The position numbers and the translations under genes were made by a program. Positions 5,846 through 13,004 of a DNA stretch of 14,611 nucleotides are shown piece after piece; position 1 is the first letter of the stretch; each line of letters opens with the position of its first letter. Location: the NCBI GenBank assembly GCA_026994095.1, contig JALWRU010000352.1, positions 1 through 14,611 of the forward strand, given 5' to 3'. The notes beneath the pieces were generated by a model. It did not search any database. It was given only the letters and a program-made list of their open reading frames with translations, and was not told the DNA's origin. The DNA is from Nitrospira sp. GTDB lineage: Bacteria; Nitrospirota; JACRHL01.

Positions 5846-7561
5846 ATGGAAGTCATTGCCATTGCCAACCAGAAGGGCGGGTGCGGCAAAACAACCACGG
5901 CGGTCAACCTGTCCGCCTGTTTGGGCAAGCGCGGCCAGCGGGTATTGCTGGTGGATCTGGACCCTCAGGGTCATGCCTCGTTGGGCATGGGGCTGGAAGG
6001 GGAGGACCGTTACGGCCTGTATGAGGTATTGCTGCGGCAGGTGGGCATTACCGAGGTGCTGGTACAAGGTGTGGCAGACGGAGTGGACCTGCTGCCGGGG
6101 ACCATCTCGCTGGCGGCCATGGAGCATCTGTTGTCGGATGTCAGTGAGCGCGAGTCGCGTCTGCTGGCCCATCTGGAGCAGATCGCTGCCGACTACGATT
6201 TTTGCGTGATCGACTGCCCGCCGTCCTTGGGTGTATTGACGTTCAACGCCCTGCGCGCTGCCGACCGGGTGCTGGTACCGATGGAACTGAGCGCCTTTGC
6301 CCGCGGCGGGGTGGCGCGGGTGAATGAAACCATTGAGCTGGTTACCGCCCGCTACGGCAAAGAGGTCCCGGTGACCATCGTGCCCACCATGGTGGATCTG
6401 CGGTTGCGCTTCGCCAAGGATTTTTTGAAAGAGGTTCGCACACGTCACGGCAGCCAGATCGCCACCGCCATGATTCACGATACCGTGCGGCTCAAGGAGT
6501 CGGCTTTTCAGGGGGTGCCGCTGATCGAACTGGATGCCACCGCCGTAGGGGCCAGGGACTATGACCGGCTGGCACGGGAGATCATGGGCGAGGACATCAA
6601 GAAGGTCACCGTGACCGCGTTCCGCTCCAACGGCAAGGGTAAAAGCACCGGCACACCTCGCCAGCGCAAGACCCCGACCGCACAGGGCAAGCCGGCTGGA
6701 GCCAGCCGTAACGCGGCTGCCAGCAACGTTGCCAAGACCGCCAAAAGAGCCAGCAGCCCGGCCCCTAGCGCCAAGGCCCCCAGCGAGTCCGCCGCACCTG
6801 ACCCTGCCGCCGCAGCTACCGCCAACCCTCCCACAGCCAAGGGCGGCAAGCGTACCGCTGTCAAGGCCGGTAACAGGCAGACTGCTGCCATTGCCGAGAC
6901 TGCGGTTGCACTGGCTGAGCCGGAATTGGGGGGCGGTACCGGGGCCTTTGCTGAAGTGACATCGGCGTCGCTAGAGACCCTCCCGGATACCGATGTGGTA
7001 GCCGTCGAAGCCAGCACTGCCAAGACGACTGCTACCAAGGCAACCACTGCCAAGGCAACCACTGCCAAGACGAGTACTGCCAAGACGAGTACTGCCAAGA
7101 CGAGTACTGCCAAGGCGAGTACTGCCAAGGCGACTCCGGCTCGAAAGACCGCCCTGCGTACCCGTAGTGGGGCCATGTTGGCCGAGGCGGTGCAGGCGGC
7201 GGTAGATACCTTGCAGGGTCGTCCTGACAGTACCAGCCCTCGCAATCGGGGCAGCCAGTCGCGCACCCCCCAGCAGGTGGTGTTGCGGTTCTCGGAACTG
7301 GCGGGCCGCAACGTACAATTGGCAGGCGATTTTAATAATTGGGTGCCGGACCAGGGCATCGATACCCGTATTGCTGAAGGGGTGTTCGAGAAGGTCGTGA
7401 AGGTGCTTCCCGGCAGCTACCAGTATCGCATCATCGTTGACGGGGTGTGGCAGCCGGATCCGGGCAACCCGGTGCGGGTTCCCAATGTATTTGGCGGCAC
7501 CAACTCGCTGTTGCGGGTGGCCCGTGGCGCCCATAACAGTCAAGCCGGTCGGCCTGCGTGA
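5846..7561 (+). CDS. ParA-type ATPase fused to a C-terminal glycogen-binding CBM48/AMPK1_CBM domain
   Basis: A 571-aa three-part protein. Residues 1-~250 are a complete ParA/Soj ATPase: deviant Walker A KGGCGKTTT with signature Lys10 and Lys15, VDLDPQG (Asp39), Walker B VIDCPPS (Asp123), and a C-terminal DYDRLAREIMG helix. Residues ~250-475 are a low-complexity Ala/Lys/Thr/Pro linker, strongly basic in parts, including eight TAKxx pentapeptides. Residues ~476-561 are a CBM48/AMPK beta-type domain. Trp499 (in GDFNNW), Arg528 (in YQYR), Trp535 (in GVW) and Asn553 match AMPK beta Trp100, Lys126, Trp133 and Asn150 with nearly the same spacing, so glycan binding looks intact. ATG 5846 follows AGGGA; TTG 5843 is less likely. 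No ParB partner is adjacent. Inference: nucleoid-based positioning of an alpha-glucan cargo. The two domain calls are firm; the role is hypothetical. Confidence 0.9.
   Translation: MEVIAIANQKGGCGKTTTAVNLSACLGKRGQRVLLVDLDPQGHASLGMGLEGEDRYGLYEVLLRQVGITEVLVQGVADGVDLLPGTISLAAMEHLLSDVSERESRLLAHLEQIAADYDFCVIDCPPSLGVLTFNALRAADRVLVPMELSAFARGGVARVNETIELVTARYGKEVPVTIVPTMVDLRLRFAKDFLKEVRTRHGSQIATAMIHDTVRLKESAFQGVPLIELDATAVGARDYDRLAREIMGEDIKKVTVTAFRSNGKGKSTGTPRQRKTPTAQGKPAGASRNAAASNVAKTAKRASSPAPSAKAPSESAAPDPAAAATANPPTAKGGKRTAVKAGNRQTAAIAETAVALAEPELGGGTGAFAEVTSASLETLPDTDVVAVEASTAKTTATKATTAKATTAKTSTAKTSTAKTSTAKASTAKATPARKTALRTRSGAMLAEAVQAAVDTLQGRPDSTSPRNRGSQSRTPQQVVLRFSELAGRNVQLAGDFNNWVPDQGIDTRIAEGVFEKVVKVLPGSYQYRIIVDGVWQPDPGNPVRVPNVFGGTNSLLRVARGAHNSQAGRPA
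7016..7135 (+). repeat. Tandem array of eight 15-bp repeats in the ParA linker
   Basis: Eight in-frame 15-bp units with consensus ACTGCCAAGRCGAST; units 4-6 (7061-7105) are identical (ACTGCCAAGACGAGT) and the others differ at one to five positions. Each encodes a TAKTS/TAKAT-like pentapeptide. Because the unit is a multiple of 3, copy-number change would lengthen or shorten the basic linker without a frameshift. The pattern resembles histone-H1-like bacterial tails that bind DNA non-specifically. Confidence 0.92.
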
Positions 7562-8295
7562 GCACACCCGGGTCCACCACAGAGGGGGCGTCTTCCGGCG
7601 GCCCGTCGAGTGCTGCCAGTAGCCCGGATACGGGTGCGGCAGTGCGGGACCTGCCGCTGACCGGTGCGACCTCCAAGGGCCGCTTGAAGGCACTTCGCCC
7701 CCGCCCGCTGGAGCCAAAACCACAACTCTGTACCGTGATTCCCCTGTGGCTTCCCGGTGGTAGTACCGACTTTCCTGCGGCGCGGTTGGCACAGGCGTTG
7801 GTTACACAGGGGTGGAACACCTCGGTGATGACCGGCGATCCGGCCAATGCCGCACAGGTCACCGAACTGGCGGCACATCACGATGTGGTGCTGATGGCGG
7901 TGCCCTTTGCTCATGCCAACCGTCTGCAGATCGCCAGCCGCTGGGGTTCGGTAGTGTTGGCGGTACCGACCCGCAGGGAGGGGGTACAGGCCGCCTACCT
8001 GCAGATCAAGGCCTTGCATCAGGGCAACATCAAGGTGCCGGTGGGCATCATTATGGTTGATGCGGACCGACAGGAGTCGGCAGCGGGTCACTTTCATAAG
8101 CTGGCCGCTGGTTGCGCCCGTTTTCTGGAGGTAAACCTGCGCAGTTACGGCTACCTGCCTGCTCCGCCCAGCCCCTATGCGGCCGTCAACCTGCAGCCCG
8201 ATGCACCGGAGCGGGTGGCGCTGGACGGGGTGGCCAGCCTGATCGGGGCGGAATTGCTGTCCCGTGGGGTATCACCGATGAAGGCCCGGTCGTGA
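7558..8295 (+). CDS. MinD/FlhG/ParA-like protein lacking nucleotide-binding motifs (pseudo-ATPase)
   Basis: A 245-aa protein starting at GTG 7558, which overlaps the parA stop (GTGA). Residues 1-~55 are a disordered Ser/Gly/Pro-rich tail. From about residue 57 the order of elements follows a MinD/FlhG ATPase: first strand CTVIPLWLPGG where the P-loop should be, helix DFPAARLAQALVTQGWNTSVMTGD, strand DVVLMAVPFAHANRLQIASRWGSVVLAVPT, then a FlhG-like stretch REGVQAAYLQIKAL, VGIIMVDADRQESAAGHFHKLAAGCARFLEV and GYLPAP. The Walker A GKGGxGKT is gone (residues 61-69 are IPLWLPGGS) and the Walker B Asp is Met113, so it should not hydrolyse ATP. Inference: a non-catalytic partner of the upstream ParA-CBM48 protein. 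Homology is judged by eye and needs a profile search. Confidence 0.78.
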   Translation: MSTPGSTTEGASSGGPSSAASSPDTGAAVRDLPLTGATSKGRLKALRPRPLEPKPQLCTVIPLWLPGGSTDFPAARLAQALVTQGWNTSVMTGDPANAAQVTELAAHHDVVLMAVPFAHANRLQIASRWGSVVLAVPTRREGVQAAYLQIKALHQGNIKVPVGIIMVDADRQESAAGHFHKLAAGCARFLEVNLRSYGYLPAPPSPYAAVNLQPDAPERVALDGVASLIGAELLSRGVSPMKARS

Positions 8296-8861
8296 GTTCC
8301 GCCCCGCCAGATATGGCCCCCCTGACCGCTGAACCGCTGCCCACAGGGGATGAGTTACGGCAACAGGTAGTGAGCGGAATCGGCAGCCTGCTGGGGGACG
8401 GCAAGGTCCTGCTCTCCCGGCTGCCGTTGCCCGGTTCACCCATCCTGGCGCAAGATGGTCAGGGGCTGCCGGTGGTGGTCAGTTTCGAGTCGGGCGACGG
8501 CCATCGGGCCATTTTTGACGGGGTGGCGGCGCTGGAGTCGGTGGCCACCCGACGGGAGTGGCTGATCGGCCTGTGCCCCACTATACCCGAGGCCGCCCGG
8601 TTTGAATCCTTGCGGCTGGTGGTCTTGACTCCAGAGATGCCCACCGGCTGGCCCCGGTTGGCGCTGGCCAGCGATCGGCTGACGTTTTTCACCATGCAGG
8701 CCATCGGCGTGGATGGCACGGTACGGATCCTGTTTACCCCGTGGCACGGGCACACACAGGCGAAGGGTTTGGATGGGGGTTCATCCCTTCGCCTGGCTCC
8801 GTTCCGGGCGCAGGAGGTGGAACTTAACGCGGAGGAAGCGGCCTTCTTTGCCGTGCCCTGA
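8292..8861 (+). CDS. Hypothetical protein, last gene of the ParA-CBM48 operon
   Basis: A 189-aa protein starting at GTG 8292, overlapping the previous stop (GTGA), the same junction as between the two preceding genes. The frame is open further upstream, but coupling supports this start. No signal peptide or transmembrane segment is visible; it should be cytoplasmic. Recognisable pieces are DELRQQVVSGIGSLLGDGKVLL (helix), LPVVVSFESGDGHRAIFDGVAALE, RREWLIGLCPTIPE, SLRLVVLTPEM, LTFFTMQAIGVDGTVRILFTPW and a C-terminal LNAEEAAFFAVP. The alternation of beta strands and helices suggests one compact alpha/beta domain. I do not recognise a family. Its fixed place behind two ParA-like genes makes it a candidate adaptor or cargo factor, an inference from position only. 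Confidence 0.75.
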   Translation: MSSAPPDMAPLTAEPLPTGDELRQQVVSGIGSLLGDGKVLLSRLPLPGSPILAQDGQGLPVVVSFESGDGHRAIFDGVAALESVATRREWLIGLCPTIPEAARFESLRLVVLTPEMPTGWPRLALASDRLTFFTMQAIGVDGTVRILFTPWHGHTQAKGLDGGSSLRLAPFRAQEVELNAEEAAFFAVP

Positions 8862-8890
8862 GCGGCCCGCTTTATTGCGCCCGCCCATTT

Positions 8891-8904
8891 GTGCCGTCGG
8901 GCAC
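8891..8904. other. Small hairpin in the leader of uvrC
   Basis: GTGCC (8891-8895), loop GTCG, GGCAC (8900-8904), followed by GTTAAAC. It lies in the 57-bp gap between the unknown gene and uvrC. It is too short and lacks a T-tract, so it is a weak candidate for a terminator or leader structure. Confidence 0.2.
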
Positions 8905-8918
8905 GTTAAACTAGTGCC

Positions 8919-10769
8919 ATGACCGACGTCGCTGCCACGCCCCGTACCGTCCCATCGGCAGTGACCGGGATTCTGTCTCGCCTGCCCGCCTCCCCCGGCG
9001 TCTACCTGATGAAAGATCAGGCCGGTGGAGTGCTGTATGTGGGCAAGGCCAAATCCTTAAAAAACCGGGTACGCAGCTACTTTCAAAAGGGCGCTTCCCA
9101 TACCGCCAAGACCCGCATCATGGTGCGCAAGGTGCGGGACATTCAGACCATCGTCACCCCCAGTGAGGTGGAGGCGCTGATCCTTGAAAACAACCTCATC
9201 AAGCGCCACAAGCCGCGCTACAACATCCTGCTCAGGGACGACAAGAACTTCCCCTATATCCGTCTGTCGTTGCAGGACAATTTCCCGCGCCTGTCGGTGG
9301 TGCGTAAAACCCAAAAGGACGGGGCAAAGTATTACGGCCCCTATGTGGGGGCCGGGGCCATGCGCTCCACCCTGCGGCTGATCCACAAATACTTTCCCTT
9401 GGCCGACTGTGACATCGTCATTGACGGCACCAGCGACCGGCCCTGTTTGCAGTACCAGATCGGCCGCTGCAAGGCCCCCTGTACCGGCTTGCAAAACCAG
9501 ACCGACTACGGCGAAACCGTGGCGCAAGTCCGCATGTTTTTAGAGGGCCGTGAGTCGGAACTGACCGACGCCTTAAAAGCCCGCATGCAGACCGCCGCCG
9601 ATACCGAGCAGTTCGAACTGGCCGCACGGCTGAGGGATCAGATCAGGGATGTGGAGCAGACCCTCACCCGCCAGCGCATTACCCATCCGGGCGGCGGCGA
9701 GGTGGATGTATTCGGCATTGCCCGCATGGGGGACTGGCTGGCCATTCAGGTGTTGTTTGTGCGCGAGGGGGCGTTGGTGGGCAGTCGGGCGTTTGTGTGG
9801 GAGGACCAGTCCGGTCTGTCGGATGCGGACCTGCTGGGGCCGTTCATTCAGCAGCTCTATCAGGATGGTATCCCTATTCCGGCTCGTTTGGCGGTGCCGG
9901 TGGTGGTGGCCGATGCGCCGCTATTGGGACGTTGGCTGAGCGATCTACGCGGCAAACGGTGCCATCTGGAGCAGCCCAGCAGGGGCCGGGGGCTGGCCAT
10001 GTTAAAGCTGGCGGCCTCTAACGCCCAAAAATCCCTCGAAGACCGCCTGTCTGCCGAGCGGGTGGGGGAGCGCGGTCTGCTGGCCCTGCAACGCACCCTC
10101 AAATTAACAACCCTGCCCCACCGTATTGAGGGCTTTGATATCTCCCACATTCAAGGCGACTTGACCGTGGCATCGATGGTGGTATGGGAGGGCAGCGGGG
10201 CCAAAAAGGCCGACTACCGCCACTACCGCATCCGCTCCACCGACGGGCCGGACGATTTTTTATCCATGTACGAGGTGGTTACCCGTCGCTATCGACGGCT
10301 GCTGGATGAAAACAGACCCCTACCCCAGCTGATACTGGTGGATGGTGGACGCGGGCAGCTATCGATGGCGTTACAGGCGCTCCGGGAACTGGGCCTTAAG
10401 GATGCCGACCGGCCCGACGTGATCGGGCTGGCCAAGGAGCGCGGTGAGCGCTTTGAGCGGGTCTACCTGCCCGGCCGCAAGAACTCGGTGGCGCTCAAAC
10501 CGGGGGCACCGGCCACCCGCATCCTGCAACAGATCCGTGACGAGGCCCACCGCTTTGCCATTACCTACCACCGCAAGCTACGCTCCCTGCGGATTCAGGA
10601 CTCGGTGCTGGACCAGATCCCCGGTATCGGCAAGCTGCGCAAACGCGCATTATTGACCACCTTTGGCAGTGTGGAGGGCCTTAAAAAGGCCACCCTGGAG
10701 CAGATTGCCGCCACCGACCGCATCACCCCTGCGCTGGCGCAGGCCGTATGGGAGCATTTTCATTCGTGA
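8919..10769 (+). CDS. uvrC: Excinuclease ABC subunit C (UvrC)
   Basis: A 616-aa nucleotide-excision-repair endonuclease that makes both incisions around a lesion after UvrA/UvrB recognition. The N-terminal GIY-YIG nuclease spans about residues 23-100: GVYLMKD (27-33), YVGKAKSLKNR (40-50) and LILEN with the catalytic Glu90 (3' incision). A Cys-rich region RPCLQYQIGRCKAPCTG follows near 170-188. The UVR (UvrB-binding) motif with EQFELAARLRDQI is near 228-240. The C-terminal RNase-H-like nuclease carries Asp407 in GFDISH, the Asp of LILVDGGRGQ and the His of EAHRFAITYHR (5' incision). Tandem helix-hairpin-helix IPGIGKLRKRALL plus LEQIAATDRI closes the protein. Length and motifs are normal. ATG 8919 has no strong Shine-Dalgarno. 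In many gammaproteobacteria uvrC is followed by pgsA; here nfo follows with a GTGA overlap. Confidence 0.97.
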   Translation: MTDVAATPRTVPSAVTGILSRLPASPGVYLMKDQAGGVLYVGKAKSLKNRVRSYFQKGASHTAKTRIMVRKVRDIQTIVTPSEVEALILENNLIKRHKPRYNILLRDDKNFPYIRLSLQDNFPRLSVVRKTQKDGAKYYGPYVGAGAMRSTLRLIHKYFPLADCDIVIDGTSDRPCLQYQIGRCKAPCTGLQNQTDYGETVAQVRMFLEGRESELTDALKARMQTAADTEQFELAARLRDQIRDVEQTLTRQRITHPGGGEVDVFGIARMGDWLAIQVLFVREGALVGSRAFVWEDQSGLSDADLLGPFIQQLYQDGIPIPARLAVPVVVADAPLLGRWLSDLRGKRCHLEQPSRGRGLAMLKLAASNAQKSLEDRLSAERVGERGLLALQRTLKLTTLPHRIEGFDISHIQGDLTVASMVVWEGSGAKKADYRHYRIRSTDGPDDFLSMYEVVTRRYRRLLDENRPLPQLILVDGGRGQLSMALQALRELGLKDADRPDVIGLAKERGERFERVYLPGRKNSVALKPGAPATRILQQIRDEAHRFAITYHRKLRSLRIQDSVLDQIPGIGKLRKRALLTTFGSVEGLKKATLEQIAATDRITPALAQAVWEHFHS

Positions 10770-11668
10770 CCGTTTTTACCCCGGAGATTGGCTGCCACGT
10801 ATCGGTTGCCGGAGGGCTGTTCAAGGCCCCGGCACGAGGCGCGGAGATCGGTGCGCGCTGCATGCAGGTGTTTACCCGCAACCAGATGTCCTGGCAGCAC
10901 AAGGCGCTGGCCGATGACGAGGTGACCGCCTTTGATGAGGCGCGGGTCAGCCACGCCACCGGCACGGTCATGAGCCACGACAGCTACCTCATCAACCTGT
11001 GCTCGCCGGACCCGGAAAAATATCAAAAAAGTATCGACGGGTTTGACGCCGAGGTGGCCCGCTGCACCCGGCTGGGCATCCCGCTGTTAAATTTTCATCC
11101 GGGGGCACACATGGGCAAGGGGGTGGCGTGGGGCATTCAAACCATTGCCGACTCCTTAAACGGCGTGTGTGAGCGCTTCCCCGACAGCCCGGTCAAGCTG
11201 GTGCTGGAGACCGTGGCCGGGCAGGGCACCACCGTGGGCCGCACCTTCGAGGAACTGCGCGACATTCTGGCGCTGGCAGATCAGCCGGAGCGGCTGGCCA
11301 TCTGTGTGGATACCGCCCACATCTTTGCGGCAGGGTACGATATCGGCACCGAAAAGGGCTGGGATGCCACCTGGGAGGCTTTTGACAAGGCTGTGGGCTT
11401 AAACAAGCTGGTGGCCTTTCATGTGAACGACAGCAAGGTGCCGTTGGGCAAATATGTGGACCGCCATGCGCTGATCGGGCGTGGCCACATCGGTCCTGCG
11501 GCATTTATCCGGCTGGTGACCGATGAACGGACCCGCCATGCACCCATGTTTTTAGAGACCCCGGCAGGTAACGAGGGCTACACCCAGGAGATCGACTGGC
11601 TGACCCGCGCCGCCCACGGTGAGGTGGGGCCGCTGCCCGAGATTGACGAACAGAAACGCGGATACTAG
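10766..11668 (+). CDS. nfo: Endonuclease IV (AP endonuclease)
   Basis: A 300-aa TIM-barrel zinc enzyme of base-excision repair that cuts 5' to abasic sites and removes blocked 3' ends. All nine expected zinc ligands are visible: His71 (SHDSYL), His111 (NFHPGAH), Glu148 (LVLETVAG), Asp182 and His185 (CVDTAHIFAAG), His219 (AFHVNDSK), Asp232 and His234 (YVDRHA) and Glu264 (FLETPAG), close to E. coli Nfo numbering. The opening GCHVSVAGGL is the usual family start. I chose GTG 10766 because it overlaps the uvrC stop (GTGA); ATG 10748 in the same frame is possible and adds six residues. Translational coupling to uvrC links excision repair and abasic-site repair in one transcript. Confidence 0.95.
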   Translation: MTVFTPEIGCHVSVAGGLFKAPARGAEIGARCMQVFTRNQMSWQHKALADDEVTAFDEARVSHATGTVMSHDSYLINLCSPDPEKYQKSIDGFDAEVARCTRLGIPLLNFHPGAHMGKGVAWGIQTIADSLNGVCERFPDSPVKLVLETVAGQGTTVGRTFEELRDILALADQPERLAICVDTAHIFAAGYDIGTEKGWDATWEAFDKAVGLNKLVAFHVNDSKVPLGKYVDRHALIGRGHIGPAAFIRLVTDERTRHAPMFLETPAGNEGYTQEIDWLTRAAHGEVGPLPEIDEQKRGY

Positions 11669-11671
11669 GAG
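11667..11671 (+). promoter_or_regulatory. Shine-Dalgarno that fixes the methyltransferase start
   Basis: AGGAG lies immediately next to the nfo stop (TAG 11666-11668 overlaps it) and 7 nt before GTG 11679. The frame is open upstream within nfo, but this site and the appearance of family-like sequence (KRKGPKNYLKKV) directly after it favour GTG 11679. Confidence 0.7.
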
Positions 11672-11678
11672 CCTCACG

Positions 11679-13001
11679 GTGAAACGCAAAGGACCCAAAA
11701 ATTACCTTAAAAAGGTGCGTGACCAGTACGAGGATTACCCCTATCCGCCCCGCGATCCGGTGGACGAGTCGCGGCGGCTGATGCGTACCTGGCTGGCGGA
11801 GTTGCCGCAGATCAACCACCACCTGCACAAGGGCCGCGCCTGTTATGACGGTTATCGGGTGCTGGTGGCCGGGGCGGGCACTGGTGACGCCACCATCGCG
11901 CTGGCCCATCAACTGGCTGACCGGGGCGGTCAGGTGGTATCGCTGGACATCAGCGAGGCCAGTTCGGCGGTGGCCAAAGAGCGGGCGCAGGTACGGGGTC
12001 TGAGCAACATCACCTTTGTACACGGCTCCCTGCTGGACCTGCCGGATGCCCTGCCGGAGGAGTTGCAGGCACCGTTTGACTACATTAATTGTGCCGGGGT
12101 GCTGCACCATCTGGCCGACCCGGCGGCAGGGCTGGCGGCGCTTAAGGGCATGGTCAAACCGGACGGTGGGCTGGGGTTGATGGTCTACGCCACCTATGGC
12201 CGTACCGGGGTGTATCAGATGCAGGAGCTGCTGCGCCGCATGGGTAGTGGCGACAAAAACATGGAGGCCCGCATCAGCACCGCGTGGTCGGTGATGGAGC
12301 ATCTGCCCAACAGCAACTGGTTCAAGCGCGGCAACAACCTGTTCAGCGATCTGGAGGAGTATGGCGACGCCGGGCTGTACGATCTGTTACTGCACCCGCA
12401 GGATCGCTCCTACACCATCCCGGAGTTATACGACTGGGTGGAGGCGGCGGGATTACAGGTGGTGAACTTTGCCGAGCCGCTCACCAACCTGCGGCTGGAC
12501 CCGGCCCAGCATCTGCCGGAGGGGCGTCTGCTGAGGCGCTTGCAGCAGTTGCCGGATCGAGAACGGTATGCGGCGCAGGAGCTGTACTGGGGTGACATTA
12601 TCAAACACAACCTGTTTGTCAGCACCCGTACCGATACGGTTGCCACGGTCCACGATACGGCGCTGATTCCGTACCTGTATGACTTTTCAGAGCGTGACTC
12701 GCACCTGATTCTGGCGGAGCGCTTTCGCGAGGCGGCGGGCAAGACCGTGTCGTTCCAGAAAAACGAGTTCAGCTACAAGGTGCCGTCCGGCAAGTATGTG
12801 CACCACCTGTTCAAACGGATGGACGGGCAGACTTCGCTGGCGCAGATCATCGCCTCGGTGCGGGCCGAGACCGGTATCGGCAAGGTGGACGACAAGACTA
12901 TTTTAGAGGATGCCGCCCCCACCTTTGCCGCACTCACACAGGTGGACCACCTGTTTTTGCGCCACCCGGATGTGACCCCCTTTACCGACCCGCTCAAGTA
13001 G
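11679..13001 (+). CDS. Class I SAM-dependent methyltransferase with C-terminal PqqD-like domain
   Basis: A 440-aa protein. A basic N-terminus with KKVRDQYEDYPYPPRDP (about residues 10-26) is a recurring feature of this methyltransferase subfamily. The Rossmann methyltransferase domain follows: motif I VLVAGAGTGDAT (61-72), acidic end of strand 2 VVSLDIS, HGSLLDLP, and motif IV region FDYINCAGVLHHLADP, then GGLGLMVYATYGRTGVY. The middle (about 210-310) is helical and unassigned. The last ~100 residues, with SYKVPSGKYVHHLFKRMDGQTSLAQII, resemble a PqqD-like or winged-helix peptide-binding domain, a tentative call. The substrate is unknown; proteins of this type are usually annotated only as methyltransferases. 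It follows nfo by 10 bp and precedes cpdA by 3 bp, so it is within the repair operon, although a repair role is not shown. Confidence 0.85.
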   Translation: MKRKGPKNYLKKVRDQYEDYPYPPRDPVDESRRLMRTWLAELPQINHHLHKGRACYDGYRVLVAGAGTGDATIALAHQLADRGGQVVSLDISEASSAVAKERAQVRGLSNITFVHGSLLDLPDALPEELQAPFDYINCAGVLHHLADPAAGLAALKGMVKPDGGLGLMVYATYGRTGVYQMQELLRRMGSGDKNMEARISTAWSVMEHLPNSNWFKRGNNLFSDLEEYGDAGLYDLLLHPQDRSYTIPELYDWVEAAGLQVVNFAEPLTNLRLDPAQHLPEGRLLRRLQQLPDRERYAAQELYWGDIIKHNLFVSTRTDTVATVHDTALIPYLYDFSERDSHLILAERFREAAGKTVSFQKNEFSYKVPSGKYVHHLFKRMDGQTSLAQIIASVRAETGIGKVDDKTILEDAAPTFAALTQVDHLFLRHPDVTPFTDPLK

Positions 13002-13004
13002 CCC

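Noticed and set aside
7016..7135. CRISPR-like repeat array
   Set aside because: Units are 15 bp, directly adjacent with no spacers, in frame, and encode a regular pentapeptide inside a larger protein.
6559..7359. Minus-strand open frame (266 codons) opposite the ParA linker, with Leu/Ala/Val repeats
   Set aside because: Its repeats are the reverse reading of the 15-bp tandem array and of Ala-rich codons; the plus strand has intact ParA and CBM48 domains on both sides in the same frame.
5846..7561. Ordinary chromosome or plasmid partition locus (ParABS) or plasmid backbone
   Set aside because: No ParB gene, parS site or replication gene is visible; neighbouring genes are chromosomal housekeeping genes, and ParA carries a glycan-binding domain.
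6971..7792. Minus-strand frame with a repeated GSTRL pattern
   Set aside because: This is another shadow of the same 15-bp repeats and spans the junction of two well-supported plus-strand genes.
8112..8291. Upstream extension of the 189-aa unknown protein
   Set aside because: The extension lies within the pseudo-ATPase gene, and the GTGA overlap at 8292 repeats the junction style of this operon.
11505..12302. Minus-strand open frame of 265 codons opposite the methyltransferase
   Set aside because: The plus strand carries SAM-binding motifs and a ribosome-binding site; the minus-strand product shows no domain.
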